Notes: generated by a model from the sequence alone, not told the origin. Numbered from the stretch's first letter, positions 16,689 to 26,617 are shown. The stretch is 64,000 nt of DNA from Novosphingobium mathurense (GCF_900168325.1 NZ_FVZE01000009.1:32620-96619), one strand, 5' to 3'. Program-made: numbers and translations.

Positions 16689-17645
16689 TCAGGGGCCTGC
16701 AGAGGCCATTCGTACTGGCACCAGATTACACAGTCGAGCTACCGCAGCTACTGCCGCACCAAATTCGGGAACGTCGGCGTCGCCGGCAAAAGCCATGCCG
16801 CGCACGAACCGCTCATATTCCCTGGTATACTCAGGATCAGTTGCCAGCTTCTCACGCATCGCCGCAAGACGGTCCCGCGGTGCCATATTGGCAACGCCGC
16901 CGCCGCCCCTGTGGCTGTCTTCCGCAAGGATCGTCTTTAATAGCGTAGGAAATTCAGGATGCTCCATCGCCAGCGGTTCCAATGCCGCCAAGTCGTGCAA
17001 ATGGCGGACGATAGTGGGATCATCATCCTCATGCGCACGGTCGCGCAACAGCATTCGCCACGAGAAAGCACTCAACTTATCGGCCGCTGTCTCGACAGGA
17101 TCGATGCAGGCAATATCGGGTACCTCTGGCGCAGACCGCGCATATTGCCCGGCAAGCGAGGTAATGGCTTTGTGTTGGACCGCAAGCCGGGGCGACTTGG
17201 CCGAGACCTGAGCGAGAATATGCGGCCGCAATGAACTATGCGGCTGCATGACAGTCGGATAAGTCATCTCAAGCTCGATGAAGCGATGCTCGTCGCGTGA
17301 GATGCATGAGGTGACATTGAAGCCCAACTCCGTCCAGGTATCTACTATCGCATCGCGAAACGCCTTGAGCACTTGCCTGCGCTGGTTTCGGCTTCGCGCC
17401 ATGAAGCCGTCCGATAGGAGAAGCTTGAAGTCGATATCCTCCGAGAAACGGCTGATGAGACCATAGGCTTTGAGCAGCGAGGTGCCGCCCGAGAAGACTG
17501 GGGTAAAATTCTCCGTCGCAAGACCGGACAACCGTTCTATTGCCTGGACGACGAACCAATCCTTCTCGACAAAAGCTTCATCGACGGCGAGCGCACCTGC
17601 GACGCGGCCCAATAGGGCATCATCGGGCGCGTTCGAGAACGACAT
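16689..17645 (-). CDS. AbiEii/AbiGii-type nucleotidyltransferase toxin
   Basis: A 318-residue protein with the nucleotidyltransferase motif FSGGTSLLKA (residue 52-60) and the catalytic acids in SEDIDF (D70, D72), the signature of the AbiEii toxin family. These enzymes transfer nucleotides to tRNA acceptor stems and can abort phage infection or maintain mobile DNA. Its start overlaps the upstream antitoxin gene by 26 bases, as in AbiE operons. It separates two catabolic regions, suggesting transfer into this site. Confidence 0.87.
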   Translation of the reverse strand: MSFSNAPDDALLGRVAGALAVDEAFVEKDWFVVQAIERLSGLATENFTPVFSGGTSLLKAYGLISRFSEDIDFKLLLSDGFMARSRNQRRQVLKAFRDAIVDTWTELGFNVTSCISRDEHRFIELEMTYPTVMQPHSSLRPHILAQVSAKSPRLAVQHKAITSLAGQYARSAPEVPDIACIDPVETAADKLSAFSWRMLLRDRAHEDDDPTIVRHLHDLAALEPLAMEHPEFPTLLKTILAEDSHRGGGGVANMAPRDRLAAMREKLATDPEYTREYERFVRGMAFAGDADVPEFGAAVAAVARLCNLVPVRMASAGP

Positions 17646-18216
17646 AATTTCCGTTATATCCTATCTTGCGGCGAATCCGGTCCTCGACCGTGATTGTTCG
17701 GCCTGTTGGTACCTGCGTCGACCGGCCACGATTATAGGCATCTTCAAAGGAGGACGGCGCCACCTTCTTGCCAAGGCGACCCAGTGCCTCAGTTGCGAGC
17801 TTCTTGATGCCGACGATTGGAACCGGCTTGCCGGTAAATGGGGAAACCTCGGCCTTGGCATAAAGTCCGTAACCTATCTGGACGAGCTGCCCGTTCTTGG
17901 CCTGCTGACGCAGGGCCCTGCCGATGGCGTCATAGCTGCCCAGCGGCGCGAAATCACGGCGCAGGAAGACATTGCGCTTTGACCGGCTGACCTTTCTTGC
18001 AATGGCATCGGCAATCGTCCCGGTGATGGGAGCTCGCTTGCCCGTCGTCGCCTTGCGATACTGGCCGCGCGCCACCCGTTCGACACGCTTGTCTTTTATT
18101 AGCTGGCGAAGCGTACGGCCGACAGAATCATAATCGGCATCGAGCTGGAGTTCCCTCCTGTTCAATATCTGGCCCGCATCGAGCCTCTCGAGAATCTGAT
18201 CAGCTAGTGATGTCAT
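17620..18216 (-). CDS. AbiEi-like antitoxin (winged-helix, DUF6088 type)
   Basis: A 198-residue protein with two similar N-terminal winged-helix units: residues 1-55 (DYDSVGRTLRQLIKDKRVER) and 65-125 (SYDAIGRALRQQAKNGQLVQ), an internal repeat easy to see. This layout fits AbiEi antitoxins, which bind DNA and repress their own operon and counter the toxin without direct inactivation (type IV). It is the first gene of the pair. The AT-rich stretch 18217-18260 upstream would be its promoter. Confidence 0.8.
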   Translation of the reverse strand: MTSLADQILERLDAGQILNRRELQLDADYDSVGRTLRQLIKDKRVERVARGQYRKATTGKRAPITGTIADAIARKVSRSKRNVFLRRDFAPLGSYDAIGRALRQQAKNGQLVQIGYGLYAKAEVSPFTGKPVPIVGIKKLATEALGRLGKKVAPSSFEDAYNRGRSTQVPTGRTITVEDRIRRKIGYNGNYVVLERAR

Positions 18217-18724
18217 ATGATAACCAAAATACGACTTTTACGGCATCGTATATAGCCATTTCCGATAAAATCTCAAGGGTTGTAGCTGAGCGGAGGGCGG
18301 TCAGGCGAGATTGGGGCCCGAATGCGGCAATCTGGCTTCACCCGGGGCTGCTGATCTCATCGCGCAGGACATTCTTGTTGCCCACTTATTGGCACGGCCG
18401 CGGGCGCCGGGTACCGGATCCCTTTGGGCGAACAGCGAAGTGGTGAGCCCGGCTTCCTGTCGTTTGCGACCAGGCTACGGTGAAGACGGCCGCATCGATT
18501 AATGGTAGAAGCGTTTCTGTCGTGCTTGGTCTTGTCGGCGTGGTCATGATGGATGTGGGTTTGCGATGAACCCCTGCGGGGAGAGCATGAGGATAGGGTG
18601 GCCGTGCCATCCTGATGGCACGGATTTCAACGGCTCCGAATCATCAAAACATAAATACCATCAATATGATATGGTCAATAATTTACATAATGTATATTAT
18701 CTTCTCAAAATATTGTAAGCGGTG
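18217..18724. other. Intergenic stretch with a perfect hairpin, no gene recognised
   Basis: It holds the promoter side of the AbiE pair, some open frames without recognisable protein, and a 10-bp perfect hairpin CCGTGCCATC/GATGGCACGG at 18602-18623 with a 2-base loop. The part from 18640 on is AT-rich and leads into the IS30 left repeat. Confidence 0.5.
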
Positions 18725-19838
18725 GATTCTATTTCGAAGTGCGAAATCCGAGCATTTTGGGGCCTTGGCCCCCTATCGAGGAAATCGCATGGCACCTCCC
18801 TATCGACAGCTTTGCCTGGATGAGCGCGAAACGATTTATCGCATGAACGAAGCGGGTATGCCTGTGAGCGCGATTGCGGAAAGGCTCGGTCGACATCGCT
18901 CGACAATCTATCGCGAGTTGCGTCGCAATTACTTCTACGACGAAGACGCCTGGTTTCGCGGTTATTTTCCCAAAGTTGCCCATCGCATTGCCCGAGAACG
19001 TCGTGCGCCCGGCCGCAAACTCCTGCGCCATCCTTTACTCGCAGCTTACGTAATAGAAGGCCTACAACGCTGTTGGTCTCCGGAGCAGATCGCCGGCAGG
19101 CTGCGCCTCGAAGCGCCTTTTTCCCAGCGCGTCAGCCACGAGACCATCTATCGATACGTCTATGGCGCCGAGGGAAAGCGGCAGGACCTTTACCGACATT
19201 TGCCCTGGGCGCGCCGTTGTCGCCGCCCACGCCGCGCACGCAAGCCGCGCGGGTTACAGATTCCGGCTGCCAACGGGATCAAGCAGCGCCCTGCCGAAAT
19301 TGCCAATCGCCAGGACTTTGGCCACTGGGAAGGAGATCTCATGGCCTTCCGCCAAATCTACGGAAAGGCCAATCTGGCCTGCCTCGTGGAACGCAAGAGC
19401 CGATTCGCCATAGTCTGGCGCAATCCGAACCGCGGTTCGGCGGGCATCATGGCGGGCATTTGCCAGCACCTTGCCCCCTTCCCCCATGCCTTGCGACAAA
19501 GCGTCACGTTTGATCGGGGGACTGAATTCGCCGGGTTCCGCGCGCTCCAATCCGAATTGAAGATGTGCAGCTATTTCTGCGACCCAAAGGCCCCATGGCA
19601 AAAAGGTGGCGTCGAGAATTTCAACGGCCGGTTGCGCCGCTTCCTACCTTCGGACACCGATATTGCCGCGATGGAAGTGCCTCAGATCGAAGCCATCTGC
19701 CACCAGCTCAACAGCACTCCACGCAAGTGTCTTGGCTATCGCACATCCAGAGAGGTCCTCATGCAGCAAGTCGCCCTCACCTCAATGCCTATGAATCAGC
19801 TGGAGCATCGAACAAACGTCGCACTTCAAATGGAACTC
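18725..19838 (+). mobile_element. IS30-family element
   Basis: About 1.11 kb. The left end GATTCTATTTCGAAGTGCGA (18725-18744) and the right end read inward, GAGTTCCATTTGAAGTGCGA (19838-19819), align without gaps, sharing GAAGTGCGA and most of the outer part. No 2-3 base target duplication is visible. The transposase frame runs through the right repeat. The right end touches the stop codon of the MFS gene beside it. Confidence 0.72.
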
Positions 19839-19907
19839 AAAAGGCCTCTTCAGTTTCTGCCATTTCCAATTGAGGGATCATTAAATGGAAGAATGCTGTG
19901 GCGGTAA
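18789..19907 (+). CDS. IS30-family transposase
   Basis: From ATG 18789 a 372-residue transposase: N-terminal HTH (MPVSAIAERLGRHRSTIYRELRRN), the CWSPEQIAGRL segment and the DDE core in HWEGDLM, FDRGTEFAG and GGVENFNGRLR. Frames upstream to 18615 are open but have no family similarity. The reading frame has no stop inside the element; it crosses the right repeat (VALQMEL) and ends at 19907, adding about 22 residues from flanking DNA. Function: transposition. Confidence 0.88.
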   Translation: MAPPYRQLCLDERETIYRMNEAGMPVSAIAERLGRHRSTIYRELRRNYFYDEDAWFRGYFPKVAHRIARERRAPGRKLLRHPLLAAYVIEGLQRCWSPEQIAGRLRLEAPFSQRVSHETIYRYVYGAEGKRQDLYRHLPWARRCRRPRRARKPRGLQIPAANGIKQRPAEIANRQDFGHWEGDLMAFRQIYGKANLACLVERKSRFAIVWRNPNRGSAGIMAGICQHLAPFPHALRQSVTFDRGTEFAGFRALQSELKMCSYFCDPKAPWQKGGVENFNGRLRRFLPSDTDIAAMEVPQIEAICHQLNSTPRKCLGYRTSREVLMQQVALTSMPMNQLEHRTNVALQMELKRPLQFLPFPIEGSLNGRMLWR

Positions 19908-21117
19908 GATAAGCCAGCGAAGACACAACGAACATTGGCCAGTAACCAAATCCTGTTGTGAGGGACCAACCAGCGAATTCGATCATTGCTAGACCAGTTA
20001 TGTTACCTGCTACTGAGCTCATTGCAGTGACTGTTCCGACGCGCTTGAGCGGCACAATATCGGTCGTAAGCCCGAAAACGTTGGTGACAAAACCGTTGTG
20101 CGCAAACAATGCAAGTCCAATCACTACTGCCGCGGTCCAGGCACTAGCCATCTGCAAAGCCAGTGGGACCGGTAGGATAAGAACGGCAAACAAAGTCATC
20201 GAAAGCTTGCGAGCGGCATTCATACTTAACCCGCGCCGAATTAGAGTTGGAAACAACATGCCGCTGACAAGTGCACCCATTGCCGCCATGGCATAAGACA
20301 AAGCGACCGGCCCTCCAATCTCGGCCTGGCCAAGGTGAAAGACCTTGCTGAACAAGTCAGGGATCCAGAACAGCATAAACCACCAAACCATGTCTGCTAG
20401 CGCCTTGGTCCAAACAATTGCCCATGTCTTGCGGTCTGACAGCAGCTCTTTCCACACCGCCTCGCCGGCTTCCGGATGTTCGGCCTGATGAGCAACGGTT
20501 TTTAGACTACGCGTCGAAGCGAACCAAGCCACCACCCACACCAGCCCGAGACTACCAGTAAACAAGAATGCGGCCTGCCAGCCGAACCATACGGCGATCA
20601 GCGGAATTGCAAGTGGCGTCAGGATTGCACCCAGGCTTGGCGCCGAAGCGATGACCCCAAGCCCAATAGAACGCTCCCGCAACGGAAGATATTGCGCCGT
20701 GGCCTTAACAGTTGCTGGTCCCGCAACAGACTCGCCTACCGAGAGGGTGACGCGTGCAACGACAAACTGACTGACGCTCGACGCAAATGCATGCGCCATC
20801 CCTGCCAGGCTCCAGATCGCCACTGCAACACCATAGGCGCGGCGGACACCAAAGCGATCAACAAGAACACCTGAGAAGAAAACGCTGATCGCCATCGCAA
20901 GGCTGAATGCCGATCCAAGATGCGCGAAGTCTTCGTCGCTCCACCCAAATGTCGTTTCAAGTGTAGGTTTTAGGAGTGCAAGCACCTGCCTGTCGACGTA
21001 GGCTAACACCGTCCCGAAAAATATAAGTACAATGAGCCCATAACGGGTTCGCCGACTGTGCTTTATTCCAGCATTCATCTGCATCTCCAAGGCCATCAGC
21101 CCTACCGTTTTGCGCAA
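19837..21117 (-). CDS. MFS transporter, ACS/hexuronate-like (1)
   Basis: A 426-residue carrier with twelve hydrophobic segments and the MFS loop signature DRFGVRRAYG after helix 2; YVDRQVLALLKP in helix 1 is typical of ACS-family carriers of sugar acids and other organic anions. It sits in the inner membrane and likely takes up an acid released or imported here. Its last codons abut the IS30 right end: two bases of the TGA stop (19837-19838) belong to the element, so a longer original C-terminus may have been cut. A downstream partner of the carrier at 21161. Confidence 0.87.
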   Translation of the reverse strand: MRKTVGLMALEMQMNAGIKHSRRTRYGLIVLIFFGTVLAYVDRQVLALLKPTLETTFGWSDEDFAHLGSAFSLAMAISVFFSGVLVDRFGVRRAYGVAVAIWSLAGMAHAFASSVSQFVVARVTLSVGESVAGPATVKATAQYLPLRERSIGLGVIASAPSLGAILTPLAIPLIAVWFGWQAAFLFTGSLGLVWVVAWFASTRSLKTVAHQAEHPEAGEAVWKELLSDRKTWAIVWTKALADMVWWFMLFWIPDLFSKVFHLGQAEIGGPVALSYAMAAMGALVSGMLFPTLIRRGLSMNAARKLSMTLFAVLILPVPLALQMASAWTAAVVIGLALFAHNGFVTNVFGLTTDIVPLKRVGTVTAMSSVAGNITGLAMIEFAGWSLTTGFGYWPMFVVSSLAYLTATAFFHLMIPQLEMAETEEAF

Positions 21118-21160
21118 TGTTCACAAACAGCGACGCTTTCCGCGTGACCGGCCTGCCTCG

Positions 21161-22504
21161 TCAGCTGGTCTGATTTGAAACCTCAATGGAAAGCGCCCAT
21201 TTTTTTCGAAGCAAAAAGAAACATGCGGCGATACCGGAAATCAAGAACACGGCAATGAGGATCATGGGACCTGAGTAACTACCGGTTTCCTGAAGCAGCC
21301 AGCCTGTCAATATCGCACCTGCGACCCCAGCAAGAGAGGCAAAGATGTTTTGTACGCTAGCGATCAGCCCCACGCACTCCTTCGGGATCAGCGTCATGCG
21401 ACAAAGCGCCAGGTAGTTCGCCGATGCCAGGCCCAGTCCCGACAACGAGAACAGGGCGCAGAAGATGGCCAAATCACGGGATGCCGTCATGAAGCCGAAC
21501 ACCTCTGTCAGTGCCACAAAAAAACCGGCCATAACGAATCCCTTGCGAACCGCGACCGGATCGCGACCCCGTTTAATGAGGGCATCGGCAATCCAGCCCG
21601 ACGGCAATGCGACCGCCGTGATACCGATGAAGCTGAAGAACTGCACGTATCCCATTTCGGTGAGAGTCAATTTCCAATTTTCAACCAGATAAATTGGCGT
21701 CCACGTCATGCAGTAGTAGAGAAAATATGCATAGGCCCAGTCCACGACAATTGTCCCAAGAACCACTGGGTTCATGAAGATCCTCGACAATGGAACGCGA
21801 CCCACATTCTCCTTCTTCTCCATCGCCGATTTTTGGGCAGAACCGTCGGGCGTGCAATAAAATAGCCAGGGAGGTAGGATGAAGAGAAGACCGCCAACTG
21901 CGAGAAGAAAATAGAGCACCTGCCAGGAATCAAAGTTGACGATGAACCATGCCGCGACTGGCGCGCCGATCGCCGGACCGAGCTTTGTCCCGGCAAGATA
22001 GACTGCAACGGCCAGTCCCATCTGCCTTTCTTCGAAACTGTTGCGCATCCACCGAAAGTTGGCCGGTACGACAATAGCTTCGCCGAAACCTGCCAGGAGC
22101 AGCGCCATAGCGAGTTGGAAGACGGACATACTCACGCCACAGGCAACGCAAGCAACAGACCAAATGACTAGACAGATCGCGTATGGATATTTCACTCCGA
22201 ACCGGTCGACGACAAGTCCCATAGGGATCTGGAAGGCTGCCATGGACCAGAAAAACACGGAATTGAGAAGGCCGCGATCAAGGTTGGTAAGGTGGAAATT
22301 TTGAACGAATATCGGATAGGCCATGACGCTTGTGAGGTTGATGCGTGCCATGAACGCAAAAACGCCTCGTAAGCTCAAAACAAGTAGCAGGCTCCAAATA
22401 ACGAACTGGCTATTGCGGTCCTTTGCTGGGCTTAGGGACTGCGCCTTAGGTTGCTCCCACTCACCCTTCACAGGATTTCTATCCTTCATTATTATCATCT
22501 GCAC
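21161..22504 (-). CDS. MFS transporter, ACS anion:cation symporter-like (2)
   Basis: A 447-residue carrier with twelve membrane segments; the ACS-family motif RINLTSVMAYPIF in helix 1 and DRFGVKYPYA in the 2-3 loop. It belongs to the group that moves carboxylated sugars or aromatic acids with protons or sodium. It lies between a TonB receptor and another MFS gene on the same strand with short gaps, giving an uptake unit: outer-membrane receptor plus two inner-membrane carriers. Confidence 0.88.
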   Translation of the reverse strand: MQMIIMKDRNPVKGEWEQPKAQSLSPAKDRNSQFVIWSLLLVLSLRGVFAFMARINLTSVMAYPIFVQNFHLTNLDRGLLNSVFFWSMAAFQIPMGLVVDRFGVKYPYAICLVIWSVACVACGVSMSVFQLAMALLLAGFGEAIVVPANFRWMRNSFEERQMGLAVAVYLAGTKLGPAIGAPVAAWFIVNFDSWQVLYFLLAVGGLLFILPPWLFYCTPDGSAQKSAMEKKENVGRVPLSRIFMNPVVLGTIVVDWAYAYFLYYCMTWTPIYLVENWKLTLTEMGYVQFFSFIGITAVALPSGWIADALIKRGRDPVAVRKGFVMAGFFVALTEVFGFMTASRDLAIFCALFSLSGLGLASANYLALCRMTLIPKECVGLIASVQNIFASLAGVAGAILTGWLLQETGSYSGPMILIAVFLISGIAACFFLLRKKWALSIEVSNQTS

Positions 22505-22620
22505 AGCACTTCACCGATCGTTCTGCTCGCGGTGATGCAGGTCCATTACTTCCCCCGCGGCGATGTTGCAAAGCCGGCGGGTCCAAATGCACCCGCCGAC
22601 TCCGAGAGAGTTGTATACTA

Positions 22621-24807
22621 TTAGAACTTCACCTGGGCTCGCGCACCAAATGTGGCAGGAGCGGCAAAAATGTAGGTGTTCGTTCCAATAAACGAGCCCG
22701 TGCTGACGCCAGCAAGATAGACAGTGTTGGTTACGTTACGGCCATAGAGCTGCACGCTCCAGTTCCCGTCGGGAGAGTCATAGGTCAAGCTCACGTCAAG
22801 CGTCCCATATGGACGTTGCCGATCGGTCGAGGCATTGAAGAACGTAAAGTAAGATTCCGTGCGGTAGACAGCATCGACACGAGGCGTGACCGTACCACCA
22901 TTCGCCATCTCGAACTTATGCTCATAACCGCCTGCCAGAGCCCAGACAGGGGCTTGGATAAGACGATTCCCTGACTGCTGGACATTCGCACTGCCGACCC
23001 GGACCGCAAAGTCCTTGTACTTGGCATCGAGCCAGTTGACTGAGAGGTCGAGCTTGTCATTCGCCGTCGCATTCCAATCAAGCTGAGCTTCAATGCCGTT
23101 GACCCGAGAGGAGCCAGCATTCAAGACTTCCGTCCCAGCTGCGGTCAGCGTGCTGACTTGCTGATCCGTGTAATCATAGTGAAACGCCGTCAAGTTCAAC
23201 TGCATAGAGTTGTTTAGGAAGCGATTCTTGGACCCGATTTCATAAGCGACAACGGATTCTGGTCCATATTGATTGATCGAAGTGAAGCCGCCCGACTTGT
23301 AACCCTTGTCGATCTTTGCGTAGATCAGACTGCGCGGCGCAATCTGATAATCGATGCCCGCGTGATAAGTTACAGAAGAGTCGTTCGAAATACCATCGCC
23401 GGGACTAAAGGTGAGCGTCGGCTGCGAGGTATAGGTTGCCGTGAGTGACGGACCAGTCCAGGCACCTCCGGTCCGCGACTTCTCATCTTTCGACCATCTC
23501 AGACCACCGCTTACCTTCAACTTGTCAGTCAGTTCATAATTTACCTGACCGAACACGGCCTTCGAGTTCACATGCACATCGAATTCGAAGTTGCGAAGAA
23601 CATAGGGAAGTTGATAATTGAGACTGTGGACGTTGACATCCTGAGTATAAAGGAAGCCGCCGATCTGCCAACTGAGGGGTCCCGACCCAGTAGAAGCGAG
23701 TCTGAATTCGTGGCTCAAATCTTCCGAGGTCTCGCCTCGCCTGAATGCATAAAATCCTCTGGAAGTGCTATTATTGGCGGTCCCGTCATTGTCATTAAGA
23801 TGGGTCGCATCAAGATAGACATAACCAAACAGATAGGTCGCCTTGATCGGTCCGAAATCGTAATCAATTTGAGTCGAAACATTGCGGCGCGTTACATTAA
23901 GATCGCCGACCGTATTTAAGGGAAATGCTTTTGCCTGAGACCAACTTGTCGGCGGGTTTGCGATTGTCGTCGACTGACCAAATGCCACAGGACCGACCCC
24001 GCCTTGGTGGACTAGTGTACCTGAGACCAACCAGCTCAACTGATCATTTGGCTTGTAAAGGGCCTGAAAACGAAATGCCTTAGTGTTTTCATCGTCACCG
24101 CGCAAACTCGCGCGGTTTGACGGATCGCCAACCCCGGGGATGGTGGTAGCAACGTCACCCGTAGAAGGAATCGAATTGTTTCGGTAGCCCTTGTGCGACC
24201 GAGTCATGAAAGAGGCGCGAAGGGCCAGCGTATCGCTGACGGGGAAATTGACAGCACCTTCGGTGTTGATCGTTTGATAGTTGCCGACGGTAACTGCGGC
24301 GTTGCCATTGAAATCCGACGTCGGCTTATTCGTGACGACATTGATGACACCGCCGGTCGCATTGCGACCGTACAGTGTGCCTTGCGGGCCGCGAAGAACT
24401 TCAATGCGATCGACATCAAAAAAGGCAGCATTCATACCGGTCGGGCGCTGTAGAAATATACCGTCGATGTTGACAGCAACAGCCGGATCACCAATTTCTG
24501 TGGTGTCACGGCCCGAAACACCGCGAACTGTAATAATGGTCGCGGTGGTGGACGTTGCCATCTGAAGTCCGGGATTAATCGATTGAAGCGCGCTGATGTC
24601 ACTTACGTTGCGCTTGCCGAGCGTATCCGCGCTGAGCACGTCGATGGCTATCGCGGTCTTCTGAACGTTCGCTTCCCGCTTTTCTGCGGTCACGATGATT
24701 TCCTGGATCTCATTGGACGACGGAGGCTGCTCAGCAGCAGCTTGAGCCATCGATGGTACCGCCAAAGCAACAGCTGTAGTTGTAAAATATAGTGCGCGGA
24801 GCTTCAT
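22621..24807 (-). CDS. TonB-dependent outer-membrane receptor
   Basis: A 728-residue receptor from the ATG at 24807, which follows GGAGGGG; an upstream in-frame start at 24843 adds 12 residues with no signal sequence. Signal peptide LYFTTTAVALAVPSMAQA, TonB-box-like EIIVTAEKREANV, plug motif VEVLRGPQGTLYGRNATGG and barrel end FGARAQVKF. It imports an unknown substrate, probably that handled by the hydrolase diverging at 25384 and the two MFS carriers after it. Confidence 0.92.
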   Translation of the reverse strand: MKLRALYFTTTAVALAVPSMAQAAAEQPPSSNEIQEIIVTAEKREANVQKTAIAIDVLSADTLGKRNVSDISALQSINPGLQMATSTTATIITVRGVSGRDTTEIGDPAVAVNIDGIFLQRPTGMNAAFFDVDRIEVLRGPQGTLYGRNATGGVINVVTNKPTSDFNGNAAVTVGNYQTINTEGAVNFPVSDTLALRASFMTRSHKGYRNNSIPSTGDVATTIPGVGDPSNRASLRGDDENTKAFRFQALYKPNDQLSWLVSGTLVHQGGVGPVAFGQSTTIANPPTSWSQAKAFPLNTVGDLNVTRRNVSTQIDYDFGPIKATYLFGYVYLDATHLNDNDGTANNSTSRGFYAFRRGETSEDLSHEFRLASTGSGPLSWQIGGFLYTQDVNVHSLNYQLPYVLRNFEFDVHVNSKAVFGQVNYELTDKLKVSGGLRWSKDEKSRTGGAWTGPSLTATYTSQPTLTFSPGDGISNDSSVTYHAGIDYQIAPRSLIYAKIDKGYKSGGFTSINQYGPESVVAYEIGSKNRFLNNSMQLNLTAFHYDYTDQQVSTLTAAGTEVLNAGSSRVNGIEAQLDWNATANDKLDLSVNWLDAKYKDFAVRVGSANVQQSGNRLIQAPVWALAGGYEHKFEMANGGTVTPRVDAVYRTESYFTFFNASTDRQRPYGTLDVSLTYDSPDGNWSVQLYGRNVTNTVYLAGVSTGSFIGTNTYIFAAPATFGARAQVKF

Positions 24808-25383
24808 GCATCCCCTCCATGTTACGGGTGTTTTCCCCGCCAAGTTGTCGATCGGTTGATAAAAGCGCGCGGTGTCTCACGTCGCCTTTATTCAACCGGT
24901 ACCGTAACGGGACTCGAAAAGAGCATCGCCCGGAGGTCTGCATGTATGACCGCATTGCGGACATCAGTCAATCGTGTTACTGGCTTTCTTCAACGATGAC
25001 CCCAGATTCACTATGCGCGGTTCGCATTTTTGACACACTTTGCACAGTAATTTATACGAATTCTGGCCCTCTTATCCAGTTCACATTTAACATTTTATAG
25101 TGATATATCAGATGGTTATAATATCATTAGTCAGGCATTCTAAATTTTCAGTCATCGACAGACGTGCTCATCCTCGGACGCTAAGCATAATGTTCGGATA
25201 ATGAACAGTTCGGAACAAAGAAATTGGAATTGAATGTCGCAAAACTGCCGCGTGACAATAAGTATGCCCAATGTGCAATCCGCTGCAGGTCGCGCAAAAA
25301 CGACCGAACCCCAACTTCGATTCCGAAACTTTTTGTGCATGAAATAGCATGAATATTGAATTTGAGAGCTCGGAGGCAAAGTG
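24808..25383. promoter_or_regulatory. Divergent intergenic region, AT-rich
   Basis: This gap between the TonB receptor and the alpha/beta hydrolase must hold both promoters. It is AT-rich from 25020 to 25150 and includes the perfect 10-bp palindrome TGATATATCA at 25101-25110. No regulator gene adjoins it. A strong ribosome-binding site GGAGG (25372-25376) serves the hydrolase. Confidence 0.45.
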
Positions 25384-26535
25384 ATGGATAGGGACAGCGG
25401 TGACCGACAAGGGCGCTGCGAGTCAAAGGGCGCCGCAGGAATTTCTCGACGAGAGGTATTCGGCCTGACTACGGCAGTGTCGTGTACTATACCAGGCAAG
25501 CTTTTCGCCTCCACAGGGACGCCAGAAACGTCCGCCCCTTTGACTATCTCTTGCCAGGGCAGCTTTGCGGTCGCAGGGAGTGTGAGTACCATGTCAGGGA
25601 GCTACGACTCCCTAAGCGGCAAGTCCGACGGACAGACCCTCCATGCCGATCACGCCAGCGTATTCTACCAGCTTCCTGTCCTGCCGCGACGCCTGCCTAT
25701 CGTCTTCTGGCACGGCAATTGGCAATCCTCGCGGTGCTGGCAAAGTACACCCGACGGCCGTGAGGGTTTTCAGTCTTTGTTCCTGCGCCGAGGATACGGA
25801 GTCTATCTGCTTGACCAACCACGTAGGGGACATGCCGGTCGGACCAGCATTGGCACCGTCATCGAAGTGCTGCATGATGAACAACGCTGGTTCGAAACCT
25901 TTCGCCTCGGGCATTGGCCCGGCTTTTTCGATAATGTGCAGTTTTCTAAGAATCCCGAAGCGCTCGAACAGTTTTTCCGCCTAATGCTGCCCAACACTGG
26001 ACCTTTCGATCTTGACCTGGCGGTTGGCGCAACCAGCGCGCTGTTCGATCGCCTCGAGGCCGGCATCTTGATGACCCATTCGCACAGCGGCGGATTGGGC
26101 TGGCTGACTGCGATGAAGAATCCGGGTGTCAGAGGTATCATCGCAATTGAACCGGCGCTCAACTTCGTCTTTCCGGTTGGCGACGCGCCCGAACCGATAA
26201 CAGTGGGAAATGCGCGCTTTGAATCAACAGCGGTGACTCCAGAGGAGTTTCGAGCACTAACACGAATCCCGATCCTTGTGATCTACGGCGACAACATTCC
26301 CGACGAGCGCGCCGATAATCCTTATCAAGACCGCTGGCGGATCTGGCTGCAGCTTGCGAAAAAATGGCGCGATGTGGTCAATCGAGCGGGGGGGCACGTA
26401 ACGCTTGTCCACCTTCCCAAACACGGGATCACCGGAAACACCCACTTCCCGTTCTCGGACATCAACAATGCTGAGGTTGCTTCCCTCATTGCCACGTTCC
26501 TCGAAACGAATGGGCTAAGCGGCCGCGACAGCTAG
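25384..26535 (+). CDS. Alpha/beta hydrolase with twin-arginine-like leader
   Basis: A 383-residue hydrolase: an N-terminal SRREVFGLTTAVSC stretch (about residue 21-34) suggests a Tat-type leader, then the fold with the oxyanion region FWHGNWQSS, the nucleophile elbow HSHSGG (serine at about 240) and a late histidine near KHGITGNTHFP. It probably hydrolyses an ester outside the cytoplasm, for example of a phenolic or glycoside ester. It lies divergent to a TonB receptor and before an aldo/keto reductase. Substrate unknown. Confidence 0.75.
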   Translation: MDRDSGDRQGRCESKGAAGISRREVFGLTTAVSCTIPGKLFASTGTPETSAPLTISCQGSFAVAGSVSTMSGSYDSLSGKSDGQTLHADHASVFYQLPVLPRRLPIVFWHGNWQSSRCWQSTPDGREGFQSLFLRRGYGVYLLDQPRRGHAGRTSIGTVIEVLHDEQRWFETFRLGHWPGFFDNVQFSKNPEALEQFFRLMLPNTGPFDLDLAVGATSALFDRLEAGILMTHSHSGGLGWLTAMKNPGVRGIIAIEPALNFVFPVGDAPEPITVGNARFESTAVTPEEFRALTRIPILVIYGDNIPDERADNPYQDRWRIWLQLAKKWRDVVNRAGGHVTLVHLPKHGITGNTHFPFSDINNAEVASLIATFLETNGLSGRDS

Positions 26536-26617
26536 AAGGCTGCATTGAGCAGCCCCACGAAAGACGCTGCGGATCTTTGCTTGCAGTATTATCCACGAAC
26601 TGCCCTGGAGAGACTCT

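Noticed and set aside
18615..18788. N-terminal extension of the IS30 transposase
   Set aside because: The first 58 residues lie largely outside the left repeat and lack similarity; ATG 18789 starts the family sequence.
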